Positions 12,545-24,900 of a DNA stretch of 64,000 bases are shown in pieces (positions within the stretch are counted from its first letter, which is position 1; each line of letters begins with the position of its first letter). The position numbers and the translations under genes are program-made. The notes under the pieces are model-generated. The model did not search any database. It had not been told where the DNA came from and worked only from the letters and a program-made list of their open reading frames with translations. The stretch is from Prosopocoilus inquinatus (lineage: Eukaryota > Arthropoda > Insecta > Coleoptera > Lucanidae): the NCBI GenBank assembly GCA_036172665.1, contig CM069870.1, positions 70,432,212 to 70,496,211 of the forward strand, read 5' to 3'.

Positions 12545-13110
12545 TAAAAATAAAAGAAATTGGAACCGGAAACTTTTTTTTTAAATTGATCAATGTAAAT
12601 TCAAGGTCATCTTAGAACCAAGCAAGAAATTAATTAAAAATCAAAGAAATTGAAACAGGAGTTTCCTTTTTTAAATCAACGAAAATCAAGTCAAGGGCAT
12701 TCCAACCGAAGCAAGAAATTAAAAATAAAAGAAATTGAAACTGAATTAAAAAAAAAACAATGAAAATTAAATGAAGGTCATCCCAACCCAAGCAAGAAAT
12801 TAAAAACAAAAGAAATTGAATCTGGAATTTTTTTTAAATCAATGAAAATGAAATGAAGGTCATTCCAGACCCAAGCAGAAAAATAAAAATTAAAGAAATT
12901 GAAACTGGAACCCTTTTTCAATTAATGTAAATGAAGTCAAGGTCATCCCATCCCAAGCAAGGAATACCAAATAAAAGAAATTGATTGAATTTTTTTAAAC
13001 AATGAAAGAAACGAATGAAACTCAAAGTCGTCCCAATTCAAATAAGAAATTAAAAATAAAAGAAATTAAAATTGGATCTTAAATCAAGATCAACTCAGTT
13101 CAAGCAGAAA
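12545..13110. repeat. A-rich minisatellite, about 85-95 bp units, six copies
   Basis: Each unit reads TCAAGGTCATCCCAACCCAA, GCAAGAAATTAAAAATAAAAG, AAATTGAAACTGGAA, a T-run, then AATCAATGAAAATGAA. Unit heads fall near 12598, 12690, 12775, 12857, 12938 and 13024. Divergence is moderate. TCAAGGTCA at the head of most units equals the extended monomeric nuclear-receptor site known for FTZ-F1 and ERR; that match is by eye. Confidence 0.8.
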
Positions 13111-14142
13111 ACAACCTTCTCTCTCTTTCTGTCAGTTGGTAAAAAATAAATTCAATAAAAAGTCCGGTCCATCTCAAGGTCAACAAAAGCAAAGCAAAAG
13201 ATTTTAAGCCAAAAGATCTGAAAAATTTTAAACATCAATGAAAATTATGCCGAACCCACATCAAAATTAATTTTTAATTCAAAATTAAAAAATAATGAAA
13301 CTAAAAGAGAAATTAAAAGTTGTTAAAATTAAACCTCACCTAACTGAACTCTATTGACTCTACTCAATTAAAGAAAAAAATTAAAATCGAAATAGAATAA
13401 TTACATGAGTAATACCTGTTGTTAATAAAATTAAAAATAAAAAAAACCAAAAAACCAAATGCACTTACGAAAATCCACGTAAAAAAATTGAAAAACAAAG
13501 AATGTAAAAGTAAAAAAATTAAGAAATTAGAAAAAAATTAAAAAGAAATAAAAATTAAATGCGACCCATCTCAACGTCGGCCATCTTTGCAGAGTGAGTT
13601 AAATAGATTGATGAATGAACTTCATAATCATTGCAATGGAGACGAGAAAAATTAAAAAAAGAGATGTCCTGCCCTGCTGGATACTTAAGTTACTTAAGAG
13701 TACTTAATTAATTAAAATAATTAAAAATCAGACCCACCCAATTTCAAGGTCAACCCAAAACAAGGGATTAAGGAAAAATGAAACTGATTTTTTCTTTTTT
13801 AATAATATCAATGAAAATTAGACCCAACCCACCTCAGGGTAGCGCCAATGAACCAAGAAAATTAACAAAAAAAAAGACAAACCGACAGAAATTAACAATT
13901 AAAAATGCATGTATTAAAATTAACCCCCCTCCTCATAAATTTCAAAGTCAACCCGCAACAATCTAACCAAGCAAGAGGCTTAACTCAAAAATTAAAAATC
14001 ACTACTATAGCAAAATCAAAACTAAAAAGTTAAAAATAAAAATAAAAGCAACTATGTAATTAATTTCAAGGCCAAACTCAATTGAATTCAATCTAACTCT
14101 GTTTTGTTTATTATTTACTTATTTATTTCCACACAAAAGCAA
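13111..14142. repeat. Degenerate A-rich spacer of the TCAAGGTCAACCC family
   Basis: Continues the previous array in eroded form: TCTCAAGGTCAAC near 13172, TTTCAAGGTCAACCC near 13748 and TTTCAAAGTCAACCC near 13938, separated by long AAAATTAAAAA runs. No open frame worth calling. Confidence 0.55.
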
Positions 14143-14289
14143 AATAACAAGAGAAAGTAATTAGATAAATGAAAATTAATAAAATGATGAAGTCAAGTAA
14201 AAAGATAACTTTACTGTAATTTTTATCTTTTTACTTGACTTCATCATTTTATTAATTTTCATTTATCTAATTACTTTCTCTTGTTATTA
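14143..14289. repeat. Perfect palindrome, 65 bp arms, 17 bp spacer
   Basis: Arms 14143-14207 and 14225-14289 are exact reverse complements by eye; the left arm starts AATAACAAGAGAAAG. The right arm is followed by a short (TAT)n run. The arm sequence is ordinary AT-rich spacer, not a transposon end, so this is an inverted duplication of local DNA, like 3137-3282. Confidence 0.9.
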
Positions 14290-14439
14290 TTATTATTAAC
14301 CTTCGGGTTAACACAATTGAATTCAATCTAATTTTATCGAATTAAAAAAAAAAATAGAAGTAAACAAAAATTAAATCTAACTTTTAAGATTGTAGTCTCT
14401 TTTTCAATCTTTATTTAAGTTGAGTTGCTTCGGTTGGAC

Positions 14440-15990
14440 TTAATTCCGATTCAATTTGTTTTCGCGTTTTGAATTTCGAGTTTTATGCTATTTGAGTTTT
14501 AAAGATTTCCGAGACTTTGAGTTGGGAGATTTAACTTTTTTTAAAATTTTTTTGAGTTTTATTTTTATTTTGAGCTTTGTTATTTATTCTTTGAATTTTA
14601 AGTGTTTTCGAGACCTTGAGTTGGGGATTAACTCTTTTATTAACTCTTTTTTGTATTTTTTTGAATTTTGTTTTTTTTTTAGTTTTGAGTTTCATGTTAT
14701 TTATCCTTTGAATTTTAAGCGTTCACGAGCCTTTGAGTTTCAACTTTTTCATTTTAGTTTCTTTGAGTTTTATTTTTATTTTGAGTTTTACTATAATTTT
14801 TAATTTTATCTTATTTGTTATTTGAGTTTTAAGCGTTTTCGAGACGACTTGATTGGGAGATTTAATTTTACCTCTTAGTTTTTTGAGTTTTATTTTGATT
14901 TTGAGTTTTGTATTAGTTGAGTTTTAAGCGTTTTCAAGACTGTGAGTTAGAGATTTATTTTTTCCCTTCAGTTTCTTCGAGTTTTATTTTATTTTGCGTT
15001 TTAAGTATTTTCGAGATTGAGTTGGAAAATTTAGCTTTTTTATTTTAGTTCTTTTTGAATTTTAAGCGTCTTCCAGACGACTTTGATAGGGAAATTTAAC
15101 TTTTTTCTTGAGTTTTAAGCGTTTTCAAGTAGGAAGATTTAATTTTTTAATTTTAATTTTAATTTTGAGTTTTATATTATTTATTATTTGAGTTTTAAGC
15201 GTTTTCGAGACGACTTTGATCGGAAGACTTAATTTTTTTCTTTTTTTGAGTTTCATTTTTATTTTGAGTTTTACGTCTTGAGTTTTAAGCGCTGTCGAGA
15301 TTATAAGTTGGGAAATTTAACTCTTTTGTTTTAGTTTTTTGAGTTTCATTCTTATTTTGAGTTTTATATTATTATTTGAGTTTTAAGCGTTTTCGTAACG
15401 ATTTTGATAGGGAGATTTAATTTTTTTCTTTTAGTTTCTTTGAGTTTTCTTTTTATTTTGAGTTTTATATTCTTTTTTACTTGAGTTTTAAGCGTTATCG
15501 AGACTTTTGACTGAGGAGATTTAACTTTCTCCTTTTAGTCTTTCTTGAGTTTTATTTTTATTTTGAGTTTTATATTATTTGTTACTTGAGTTTTAAGAGT
15601 TTTCTTTCTGGTTTTCTAGACTTTGAGTTGGGAGATTTAAGTTTTTCATTTTAGTTTCTTTGAGTTTCATTTTTATTTTGAGTTTTATGTTATTTAGGGC
15701 CGATTTAATAATGGGACTTTAAATTTAAAGTTATTTTACCCTAAAAAAATACATTTGTTTCCCTATTCTTAAAGTGGCTTTAAATTAAAGCTTCCTTAAA
15801 GTCTGATTATGAAAACGGCAATTAGTATTTGAGTTTTAAGCGTTTTGGACACTTTCAGAAGGGAACTTTTTTCTTTTAGTTTTTTGAGTTCTGTTTTTAT
15901 TTTGAGTTTTATGTTATTTATTATTTGAGCTTTAAGCGTTTTCAAGTCTGTGATTCTAAATATTTTACCTTTTAGGTTTTATTTTTGTGA
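14440..15990. repeat. Tandem array, about 95-115 bp units, roughly a dozen copies
   Basis: The phrase TTGAGTTTTAAGCGTTTTCG recurs near 14825, 14920, 15108, 15188, 15278, 15378, 15482, 15588, 15830 and 15925. It is followed in each unit by AGAC...GGGAGATTTAA, a TTTTAGTTTCTTTGAG block and TTTTATTTTGAGTTTTAT. The first part (14440-14820) is more diverged and happens to stay open as a phenylalanine-rich frame. One unit contains a MITE (next entry). Confidence 0.85.
15697..15821. mobile_element. Palindromic MITE in the tandem array, TTA target duplication
   Basis: Left end GGGCCGATTTAATAATGGGA and right end ATTATGAAAACGGCAA are inverted relatives, and inner AACTTTAAATTT words pair with AAATTAAAG. 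TTA flanks both sides (15694-15696 and 15822-15824). Neighbouring array units carry the uninterrupted TATTTATTATTTGAG, giving an empty site. A 3 bp TWA duplication fits PIF/Harbinger-type insertion. The element is 125 bp and non-coding. Confidence 0.8.
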
Positions 15991-16080
15991 GTATCAATTT
16001 TCGTTTTAAAATCGCTGAGCTGAGCTAAGTTAAGTTCGAACACTTCTCAACTTTCATATTACTTTCATGGTGCAAACAAC

Positions 16081-16758
16081 ACAACAAAGAGTGTAATAAA
16101 TAAAAGCAAAGCTCCCAAGATCCCATTAGACATAAGGAAGGGAAAGGAAATTGATGGGTTTAATTCCGCCCAAAATAACAATTTGCTTAGGAATGAACAA
16201 ACTCAGATTGCAATAATGAGTAAAGTACTAGCGTTAAATGAAGATTCAACTCCAATAACGATATCAAAGATTACCGATGGTACAATCAGTAATACATACG
16301 CCAACGCTGTAAAAGTGCAGCATAGGCGAGACACACTGAGCAACGTGAACTCCTCGGAGCAATCAGTACGTAAGAGCAAATTACGATTGGATAATCTTTC
16401 TACAATTGAATCGAAAGCCAATAAAAGTTCAACGCAGACTGCTTTAAAGTTCCCAATACTATTCGGTTCCGATAAAGAAGAAGGCATTAAAGGTGTTCCA
16501 AAAATGAGTCACTTACACGCTTATCGCTTCCAACCAGATTTAAAAAGTGAAGATCTAAAAACTTATCTTCAGAATAAGGGTTTCCAGAATGTTAAATGTG
16601 AAAATATCCCATCGAAATATCCTGAAGAATACAGCTCTTTTAAAGTGTCAGTGCCGGTAAACAAATTAGAGGAATTGAAAAATCCAATAAATTGGCCTGA
16701 AGGAGTATGTGTGAACAATTTTTTATTTCGACTAGTGGGAAGGAAGAAGATTTCATAA
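16081..16758 (+). pseudogene. ORF1 fragment of the non-LTR element
   Basis: An open frame enters from upstream without a start codon and runs to a TAA at 16756-16758. The N-terminal part is polar and low in complexity. The C-terminal part holds HAYRFQPDLKSEDLKTYLQ, then YPEEYSSFKVSVPVNKLEEL and NPINWPEGVCVNNFLF, a pattern I recognise from the ORF1 C-termini of insect retroelements, where it packages the RNA. No CCHC knuckles are visible, either lost by truncation or absent from this type. The frame lies immediately 5' of the endonuclease once the LTR insert is discounted. Confidence 0.7.
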
Positions 16759-16820
16759 AAAACGTACCCTTAAATAAAAAGACTAACAATAAAACTATAA
16801 AGGAGAATTTTTATCTAACC

Positions 16821-17176
16821 TGTTATTGCCAAATCGTTCGTAGTGTGGCGAGCCGCTCAGTGCTGCGTCACGCTGAGGGCGTCAGGAGGTCGGTTCGCTG
16901 TTGTGCGTCATCGGCCATCACGCCACCGGGGCCTACATCGAACAGACTGGAATCTTCCAGCGTAGAGAGTTCCAGACGGCGGCGAATGATATAAAATCGC
17001 CCCGGGTTGACTCACGAGTCAGTCGAATTCGAACAGCGATCGTCGAAGTTAGATTTTTAGTGTGTAAATAAATTGTTACAAATAAATTAGTTTTTAAGCT
17101 TTATTAAATTACGGTTAAGTTTTTATCGAGTGTTTTATTCATTTAAATAAATAAATTAAACCCTAGAAACGTAACA
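16821..17176 (+). mobile_element. Probable solo LTR inserted between ORF1 and ORF2
   Basis: This 356 bp GC-richer block begins TGTTATTGCC and ends ACGTAACA, giving perfect 5 bp inverted ends (TGTTA/TAACA). Inside are a TATA-like GATATAAAATCGC near 16988, a CAGTCGAATTCGAACAG block near 17020 and several AATAAA signals further on, the order expected of a gypsy-type LTR (U3 promoter, R, polyadenylation). It splits the SLKNK segment that normally follows N-x-R at the start of the endonuclease. No matching 4-5 bp target duplication is visible (TAACC left, GTAGC right), so the ends may be off by a few bases or mutated. Confidence 0.55.
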
Positions 17177-19972
17177 GTAGCTTAAAAAACAAAATTCAGC
17201 AATTTGTATCTGCGGTTAGTGATGGTGAATACGACATTATCTGTTTAACTGAAACGTGGTTGACATCCGATTTCAACAACTCTGAAATATTCGGCTCTCA
17301 GAAGTATACGGTATTTCGGTGTGATAGAAATTTACGGGAAAGTAATATCGTTCGTGGCGGAGGTGTCTTACTCGCTATTAGGGATACCATCACAGTTAAC
17401 TCATTAGACTTATCTAGCTTAAGAAATGCGCTGCCAAATGTTGATATTCTCGGTTGTAAATGTATGTTAAGCTACATTAACTTTTATATTTTTACATTGT
17501 ACATACCACATACTCCAACAGTTAGCGATTTACAGATATTACTTGATTATTTTGAACAGAACTGTACCTACATGAATAAGTTTTTTATCATAGGTGACTT
17601 CAATCTACCTAACTATTGTAAAGATTCCATAAACGATGCACAAAGCACGTTACTCAAAAATTTCTTAACTCTAATGGGAATGTCTCAGTATAACAATATT
17701 CATAACTCACTAGGTCGACTTCTAGACTTAGTATTAGCTAACTTTGAATGTAATGTTCGACATGATTCTATGTCTTATGTCCAAGAAGATGTCTTTCATC
17801 CTGCGCTCTCTATCGAGTTTGACATGGAATCAGCACCTAATGTTATTTTTCAAGCCAATGAAAATTTTAAATGCTATAATTTTCGTAAAGCTAATTATCC
17901 GAGTCTATATAATGCTCTACTCAAGTGTGATTGGTCATCACTAGAACACTGTATTGAAATTAATCTTGCTTGTAATGAATTCTACAGTATCCTATATAAG
18001 ATTCTAGATGAACATGTTCCATTGTTCAAAATGCAAGCAAAAAAATCCAGTTACCCACCATGGTTTACGAGAGATATTATCTCTAATATTAAACTAAAAA
18101 ATAATTATTATAAAAAATACAGACGTACTAACTTCGACACTTACTATCATCTATTCAAACGTATTAGAGCGATAGTAAAAGCAAGCATAAAAGAATCTCA
18201 CAAACATTATCTGTTGAACATCGAGCAATCTCTTTCACGGGAGCCCTGCGCATTTTGGTCATATATTCAAACCAAAAATCCTAGTACACGAATCCCCGAC
18301 ATTATTAAATATAATGATGTTAGTAGTGATAATCCCCAAGACATTGTAAACAACTTTGGAAATTACTTTAGCTCAGTCTACTCTCATGATGATATCGTTA
18401 ACTCATCTATAAATGGAATCAATATGACTCCGATTAATATTAATCAGGTACAAGAAACTGATATACTCTGTGCCAAAAAAAAAATGAAAAACAAAATGAC
18501 TGCAGGAGATGATCAAGTGCCCAGTTTTCTAATTAAAGACTGTTGTGATGTATTCGTTAAACCCCTCGTAATTCTCTTCAATCTGTCTGTTAGATCTGCT
18601 TGCTTTCCTCATCAGTGGAAGCTATCTAAAGTTATTCCTGTCCTCAAATCTGGGGATCCTACAATTATCTCCAATTACAGGCCTATTTCGATCTTATCAA
18701 ACCTTGGTAAAATTTTTTGAAATTGTCATTTATTCCAAAATCTACCCCAGTGTAAAAAATCTTATATCTCCTTCTCAACATGGATTTACTGAACGGCGAT
18801 CTACCGTAACTAACCTAACCAGTTTTGTACAGTTTATAACTGAATCACTTGACAAACGAGGACAAGTTGACGTCATCTACACTGATATTAGTAAAGCATT
18901 CGATAGCATTAGCCACTCAATACTGTTAAATAAATTATCTGGTTTTGGTTTTACTGAAAACCTAATTACATTTTCTAAATCTTATCTGGACCAAAGACGA
19001 CAATAGGTCCACCATAATGGCTTCAAATCCCACTATTTCACAGCGCCATCAGGTGTACCTCAAGGATCGAACTTGGGTCCTCTCCTCTTTGCACTCTACA
19101 TAAACGACCTATGCCAATCAGTTGATTGTGAAGTTCAGCTGTTTGCCGATGATGCCAAATTCTTCCATTCAATCAACTCTTTTCAAGATTGTGTTACTCT
19201 ACAGCTAAACATTGACAGAGTTAATCAGTGGTGTGCGGCAAACAGTCTGTATCTTAATATTAATAAATGTAAAGTCATGACGTACTCTAAGTGCGTAAAG
19301 AAGTGGATATTTGAATATAAGGTGGGTCAGGCTCCTCTCGCTAGAGTTACAACTGTAAGAGATCTCGGGATAATCTTTGACTGTGAACTTACCTTCTCTC
19401 AACACATGCTGTCACTGGTCAAATCATCAAATAAAATGATTTGATGAGGTGTTATTATTAGGAATTTTAGATCTTTCACCAATGAAAAAGCCTTAAAAAT
19501 GCTTTATTTCTCTTTAATCCGGTCCAGATTGGAATATTCAGTGATTGCTTGGATACCGATATTGAAATGGCATTCTTCTATCTTAGAAAATGTTCAGAGA
19601 AAATTTTTCAAATATATGTGGTTCAAGAGACATGGTGTATATCCTGAGAGAGGGTTAGATCAGAAATAGTCACTATCAAGATTCGAAGTTTCATCACTTA
19701 GTCACAGGAGAAAATGTATTGTTGTTACTCTTTTGTATAAATTAGTGCATAATCAGGTAGATTGCCCATTTCTATTAAACAAATTAAACTTTTTAGTACC
19801 AAGACCCGAAGCAAGAGAATCTTCTACTTTTTATCTTTCCATAGCAAGAACCAACATGTTATTGAGATCTCCAGTTCATGTAATGTGTTCAATCTATAAT
19901 AACATCTGTTTAAGATGTGACATTTTCAATGATAATCTTGTCTCAATAGTAAAGCTTCTAGATAATGACTGA
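17177..19972 (+). pseudogene. ORF2 (endonuclease + reverse transcriptase), frameshifted
   Basis: An AP-endonuclease domain opens with SLKNKIQQF and DIICLTETW (17180-17262). It continues with IIGDFNLPNY near 17586 (the GDFN metal-site motif) and a weak SDH-like VFHPALSI near 17791. The RT begins at PVLKSGDPTIISNYRPISIL (about 18639-18700). The frame then shifts near 18712 at a run of six T and resumes as YTDISKAFDSISH (motif A, about 18878), a TAG at 19004-19006, SGVPQGSNLGPLLF (motif B, about 19050), LFADDAKFF (motif C, about 19139), tandem stops at 19442-19447, another TAG near 19667, and a closing frame to 19972. The protein cannot be made from this copy. The RT matches jockey-like elements by motif. 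Confidence 0.85.
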
Positions 19973-20286
19973 TTTCTAAAGTCTTATTCTTAACCTTATT
20001 GCCCTCTTTCTCCATTCTCCATTCTATTATTCATTCTCCAATTTATTCTCTCTTCTTCTTGCTATTATTTTAATTAGGTTAATTCTAATATCATCTGCGA
20101 ATCTATTACACGTATCTCATTGTTATCGCTTAAGTTAAGATTTAGTTAAGTTAGCTAAGCTTAGTTAATTAATTAGTTGATTAATGTTTAGTCGTAGCTT
20201 ATTGTAAGTTAATCCGATAAGCATAAACCTCTGTTATGGAGTAGCATTTGCCTTGTAATTGGAACTTTCTGTTAGGCAATAAAGAA

Positions 20287-20287
<1 letters not shown>

Positions 20288-20343
<56 letters not shown>
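20288..20343 (+). repeat. (ATT)n tail of the non-LTR element
   Basis: About 17 uninterrupted ATT triplets follow AATAAAGA. This is the terminal microsatellite of the element on its coding strand; such TAA/ATT tails are typical of I-like and some jockey-like families. Length is likely variable between individuals. Confidence 0.9.
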
Positions 20344-20345
<2 letters not shown>

Positions 20346-21740
20346 TATTTCTTACATTTTACCGATTTTATGTTTTCATTTTCTAAAATCTTCATTTAAC
20401 TTTGAGTGGAGTTTAATCGGTCTTCTTTCTTCGGAGTTGGATTTAATTAAGTCTGAGCGCGTCTAAGAGCGAAGAAAAATACAGCGACCAAATCATTCCG
20501 GTTTGAATTATCGAAAACGCTTCACGCCCTACTTTCCAAGTGAAACTCTTTTTTTCTTTGTTTTTTTTTTTTTGGAGATCGATGAGGAGTGCGCACAATA
20601 CATCGTCATGCCAAAGTAGGGAATGCGAACCGAAATAAATTTTCGGGCGACTTTTATTCCGGCGTAAATAAAAATCGCACTGGGGGGGAAGAGGGGGGGG
20701 GGTTCTTCGTGCGCGAATTCAAGCGGGGAAGAGGACGAGAGGCAGGCAATAAATTAGATCGAAAATAAAACGCCCCGGAGTCGGCGCGCGCGAAAAACGG
20801 CGGCGGCGGCGGCGCCCGGAGTCGCATGCACGGAATACCTTACGCGCTTGTTTCCCAAGGAAAGAAAACTTCGCGAGCGAGATTTCCCATATGGGATGGA
20901 ACGGAGAGCAGCGAACGTTTCGCATGTTAACGACCGTCATCATCGCAGAGAGAAAATATATAATAAAATTTCAGCACCCCGGCCCGGGGCTCGTCGCTTA
21001 GGAAAACACGGAAAAGTCCGGAAAATGAAAAGCGAATGTAATTAGTATGAACTTTGTGCATCTCCGGCGGCGCGGTGGTTGCCTTTGGGGGAAGGAACGT
21101 CGAGCTAATTGCGTGGCCTCCTCATGCACCACAACCGACCGTATGGGGATGACGTCAAAGTCGTCTGCAAGTCTGATCAAACACAGACACGGCGGGGTGG
21201 AAATTAAACGAGGGTGAACGTGCTACTCCGACGTAACAGCGACTGCAATATTATAGTTACAAAGGCAACTAACTACGTCTTAATCGATTTTATTTTCCTC
21301 CAACAAACACCATCGCAAAATGCATTGTACCGGGTGTCCCAATAAGGGTGGCGGCCGACGATATACAGTCTCTATAAATTATACTAAAGACATAGGAGGC
21401 GTTGGAATGTTCCGCCTTTCCCTGATTGCAAAATTACTGCATTTCTGACAGCTGTCTGTCGATTTGACAGAAATATTCGTTGCTGCGCAAATTTGTATCC
21501 AAGTGTTTTTTTCAAAATTCATTTCGCCAAATCTCACTTACTTTAAGCGTAAACAACTGTTGAGCAAACACAAATTGCGATTAAAACCTAAAAAAAAAAC
21601 AAAGTTAGATAACCTTTTGAGGTTATGGTCTCATCTCTGCTCGGTGTTGTTTGTTTAATAATCGTTTAATGCGCGTGAAAATAAACGCGGCGTTTTTTTC
21701 TTTTTGTAAATTTGTTACTTTCGTAGCAGCTTCGTATTTT
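20344..21740. other. Spacer with GC-rich island 20640-21190
   Basis: The GC-rich core has G-runs (20680-20702), a CGG run (20802-20816) and several short arginine-rich frames on both strands. No splice-bounded frame or family is recognisable. Near 21330 CCGGGTGTCCCAATA resembles a transposon end without a partner. Low-repeat composition makes this one of the few places where old unique DNA, possibly regulatory, survives. Confidence 0.45.
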
Positions 21741-21960
21741 ACATTTTTGAAATCATATACAGGGTTACGATTAATTAAAGCGCCAGCATGGAGATTTCGT
21801 TAACTATAAAAGATATAAAGATGGTTAAATTACAGAAAAGTTGCGCTATTTTGGGATCTGTAAAAGTAAGCGAAAAAGTATTTTCTATCTGTTCTATTCG
21901 TTCCTGAAACACGCATCTTCAAAAAACATCAAAGGGAAAAGCAGAAGAATGAGAAAACGA
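21741..21960. other. Left margin of the 1.1 kb array
   Basis: Begins near ATATACAGGGTTACGATTA (21757), a TACAGGGT-type element end, and runs into the first array unit. Non-coding. Confidence 0.4.
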
Positions 21961-24900
21961 GTCGTTTCAGAGCAGCGCCATCTATGAAGCTTCAGTTGAA
22001 CCAACATTCAAAGAAAAACCTGTAAATTTGTAAACTACGAAAGAACAAAAATCTGTAACGATTCTCGTTTTCAAGTTTTATTTCTACATTCGGGTAAATA
22101 AATTCAGCGCCATCCAGCGAGCCCTGCACGTGTTAGAGGCGAGTCGGCGCGCGGCGCATTCAACATTTCCCTGAAGTTTTGTCAAACTCACATGAAACAC
22201 GTCGCATTCCCTAAACACGACTTAAATTGAAGCTCCATTTAAATGCTCATGTTTTTTCAATCTTTTCTTCCTTAGTAGCGCCATCTATTGAGTTTCTTGT
22301 ATTTACTTGCTAATTTTTGTGTCATTGTTTTTTCAAATCTTTTTTCTTCAGTAGCGCCATCTATTGAGGTTCTTGTATTTTACTTGCTAATTTTGGTGTC
22401 ATTGCTTTGTGAATCTTTTTTTCCTTAGTAGCGCCATCTATTGAGTTTCTTGTATTGCCTACAGTGTACGTCGGAATCAAGTGCTAGGCGAACAAATCCC
22501 GATGATTCGAAGTGCCCTTTTGTAAATTAATTCAAAAAAAAAAAAAGAATTACGCAGCCTGTATGATGATAAAAAAATGAAAATATGTATCCGTGCAGCG
22601 CCATCTATGAAGTCACCATTAAACAGCTGTTACAAGAAAAACGTGTGCATTTCTATCCGCTCGTTATTTCAGTTGTGGTGCGAGCGTAGGAAAGGGTGAT
22701 TTTACGTCAACCCGAAACGACACCTGGGAGGTTAAAAACAAAACACTTTGACAACTGTCATCATCCGTCAAACGACAGTCATCAGTTTACGAGGTCACCC
22801 TTCTAAATTTTAAACAGTATGGACCGTGTGGCACATAACTAACTGATTTTTAATTTTATTTTCGCGCCGCCATCTCTCAAGCACAGTGCGAACCACGTTA
22901 ACGGTATTTACTGCCGCAGGTCGTTTCAAAACAGCGCCATCTATGAAGCTGCAGTTGAACCAACATTCAAAGAAAAATCTATAACCTCTCTCTTTTTCAA
23001 TTTCTTTCTACATTCGGATAAATAAATTCATAAATTCAGCGCCATCTACCAAGCCCCGCATGTATTAGAGGCGAGTCGATGCGGCGCATTCAACATTTCC
23101 CTGACGTTTTGTCAAACCTACATGAAACGTCGTATTTTCTAAACACGACTTAAATTTAGGCTCCCTTTAAAATATTCGTGGGTGTTACTTGCTAATTTTT
23201 GTGCCATTGTCATTTCTTAGTAGCGCCATCTATTGAGGTTCTTGTGCCGCCTACGGTGTACGTCGAAATCGAGTTGTGCGTGAGACAAATCCCTATGATT
23301 CGAAGTGCCCTGCTATAAAGTGATTTAAAAAAAATAGAATTAAGCCGCCCGTATGAAGGTAAAATAAAACTAACTGCATTTTCGTGCAGCGCCATCTATG
23401 AAGTCACAGCTGTTACCGGAAAAACGTGTGCGTTTCTATCCGCTCGTTATTTCAGTTGTGGTGCGTGATTTTAAGTCAACGCGAAACGACACCTGGGAGA
23501 TTAAAAACAAAACATTGCGAAACAATTTGACAACTGTCATCATCCTTCAAACGTCAGTCATCAGTTTACGAGGTCACCCTTCTACTTTCTGTCGTCGAAA
23601 ACAACTCGACGCCAACATGATGAATTGAATAATGTTTTTTTTTAACGCAAACGTGAAGACCTTAGTTGCCGCCTTGCTATGTTAATATGTTTGTTTTTAC
23701 TAGCTCCATCTATTGAGACTTATTTTTAATTTATAGATTCAACGCCATCTACAGATTACTAAAGACTCGAAATTCAAAAATTCCTAATCATTAAAATAAC
23801 CTGCACTTTACCTTCTTATTAATTGTTTTTTTTTCACATGTTAATCTTTTTTCCAACGCCATCTATTGAGTTTTTTTCTTTCTTTTATTAATAAATTAAT
23901 TAATTAAGCGGCAAAATTACTACAGAATTTAGACCAGTACGGACCGTGTGACTTATTTTTAATTTTATTTTCGCTCAGCCATCTCTCGAGCACAGTGCGA
24001 ACCAAGTTAATGGTATTTACTGCCGCCTGTCGTTTCAAAACAGCGCCATCTATGAAGCTTCAGTTGAACCAACATTCAAAGAAAAATCTGTAACGACTCT
24101 CGTTTTCAATTTTTTTTCGCAGTTTTAAGTAAATAAATTCAGCACCATCTAGCGAGCCCCGCACGTGTTAGAGGCGAGTCGGCGCAGGGCGCATTCAACA
24201 TTTTTTGTCAAACCCACATAAAACGACACGCGTCGTCGCATTCTCTAAACACGACTTAAATTTAAGCTCCGTTTAAAATGTTCATGGGTGTTACTTGCTA
24301 ATTTTTGTGTCATTGTTTTGTCAATCTTTTTTTTCCTTAGTAGCGCCATCTATTGAGTTTCTTGTATTGCCTACAGTGTACGTCGCAATCGAGTGCTAGA
24401 CAAGACAAATCCCGATGATTCGAAGTGCCCTTCTGTAAATTAATTTAAAAAAAAAAGAATTACACAGCCAGCATGAAGGTACAAAAAAATAAAAAATGAC
24501 TGTGTGACCTTGCAGCGCCATCTATGAAGTCATAATTAAACAGCTGTTACAAGAAAAACGTGTGCATTTCTATCCGCTCTTTATTTCAATTGTGGTGCAA
24601 GCGAAGAAAATGGTGATTTTACGTCAACGCGTAACGACAGCTGGGAGGTTAAAAACAAAACACTGCGAAACACTATGACAACTGTCATCATTCGCCATCA
24701 GTTTACCAGACCACCCTTCTACTTTTTTTCGTTGAAAACTCAACGCTAACTTTATTATGAATTGAAGAATTTTTTGAATGCAAACGTTAAAAACAAAACA
24801 CTGCGCGAAATACTTTGACAAGTGTCATCATCCGTCTAATGTCAGTCATCAGTTTACGAGGTCACCCTTCTACTTTATCTCGTCGGAAACAACTCAACGC

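Larger units (their letters stand above)
16060..20343 (+). mobile_element. Decayed non-LTR retrotransposon (ORF1 + EN/RT) with (ATT)n tail
   Basis: One element running left to right: the 3' part of an ORF1 (from about 16081), an inserted LTR-like segment (16821-17176), an endonuclease-reverse transcriptase ORF2 (17177-19972), an AT-rich 3' UTR, and a tail of AATAAAG followed by about 17 ATT repeats (20288-20343). The 5' end is truncated inside ORF1; no clean target duplication was found. ORF2 carries a frameshift and several stops, so the copy is dead. The domain order fits the Jockey/CR1/I group; I do not assign a clade. Confidence 0.85.

Noticed and set aside
14456..14803. Phenylalanine-rich 115-codon frame
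   Set aside because: Translation of the TTTTGAGTTTTA tandem array.
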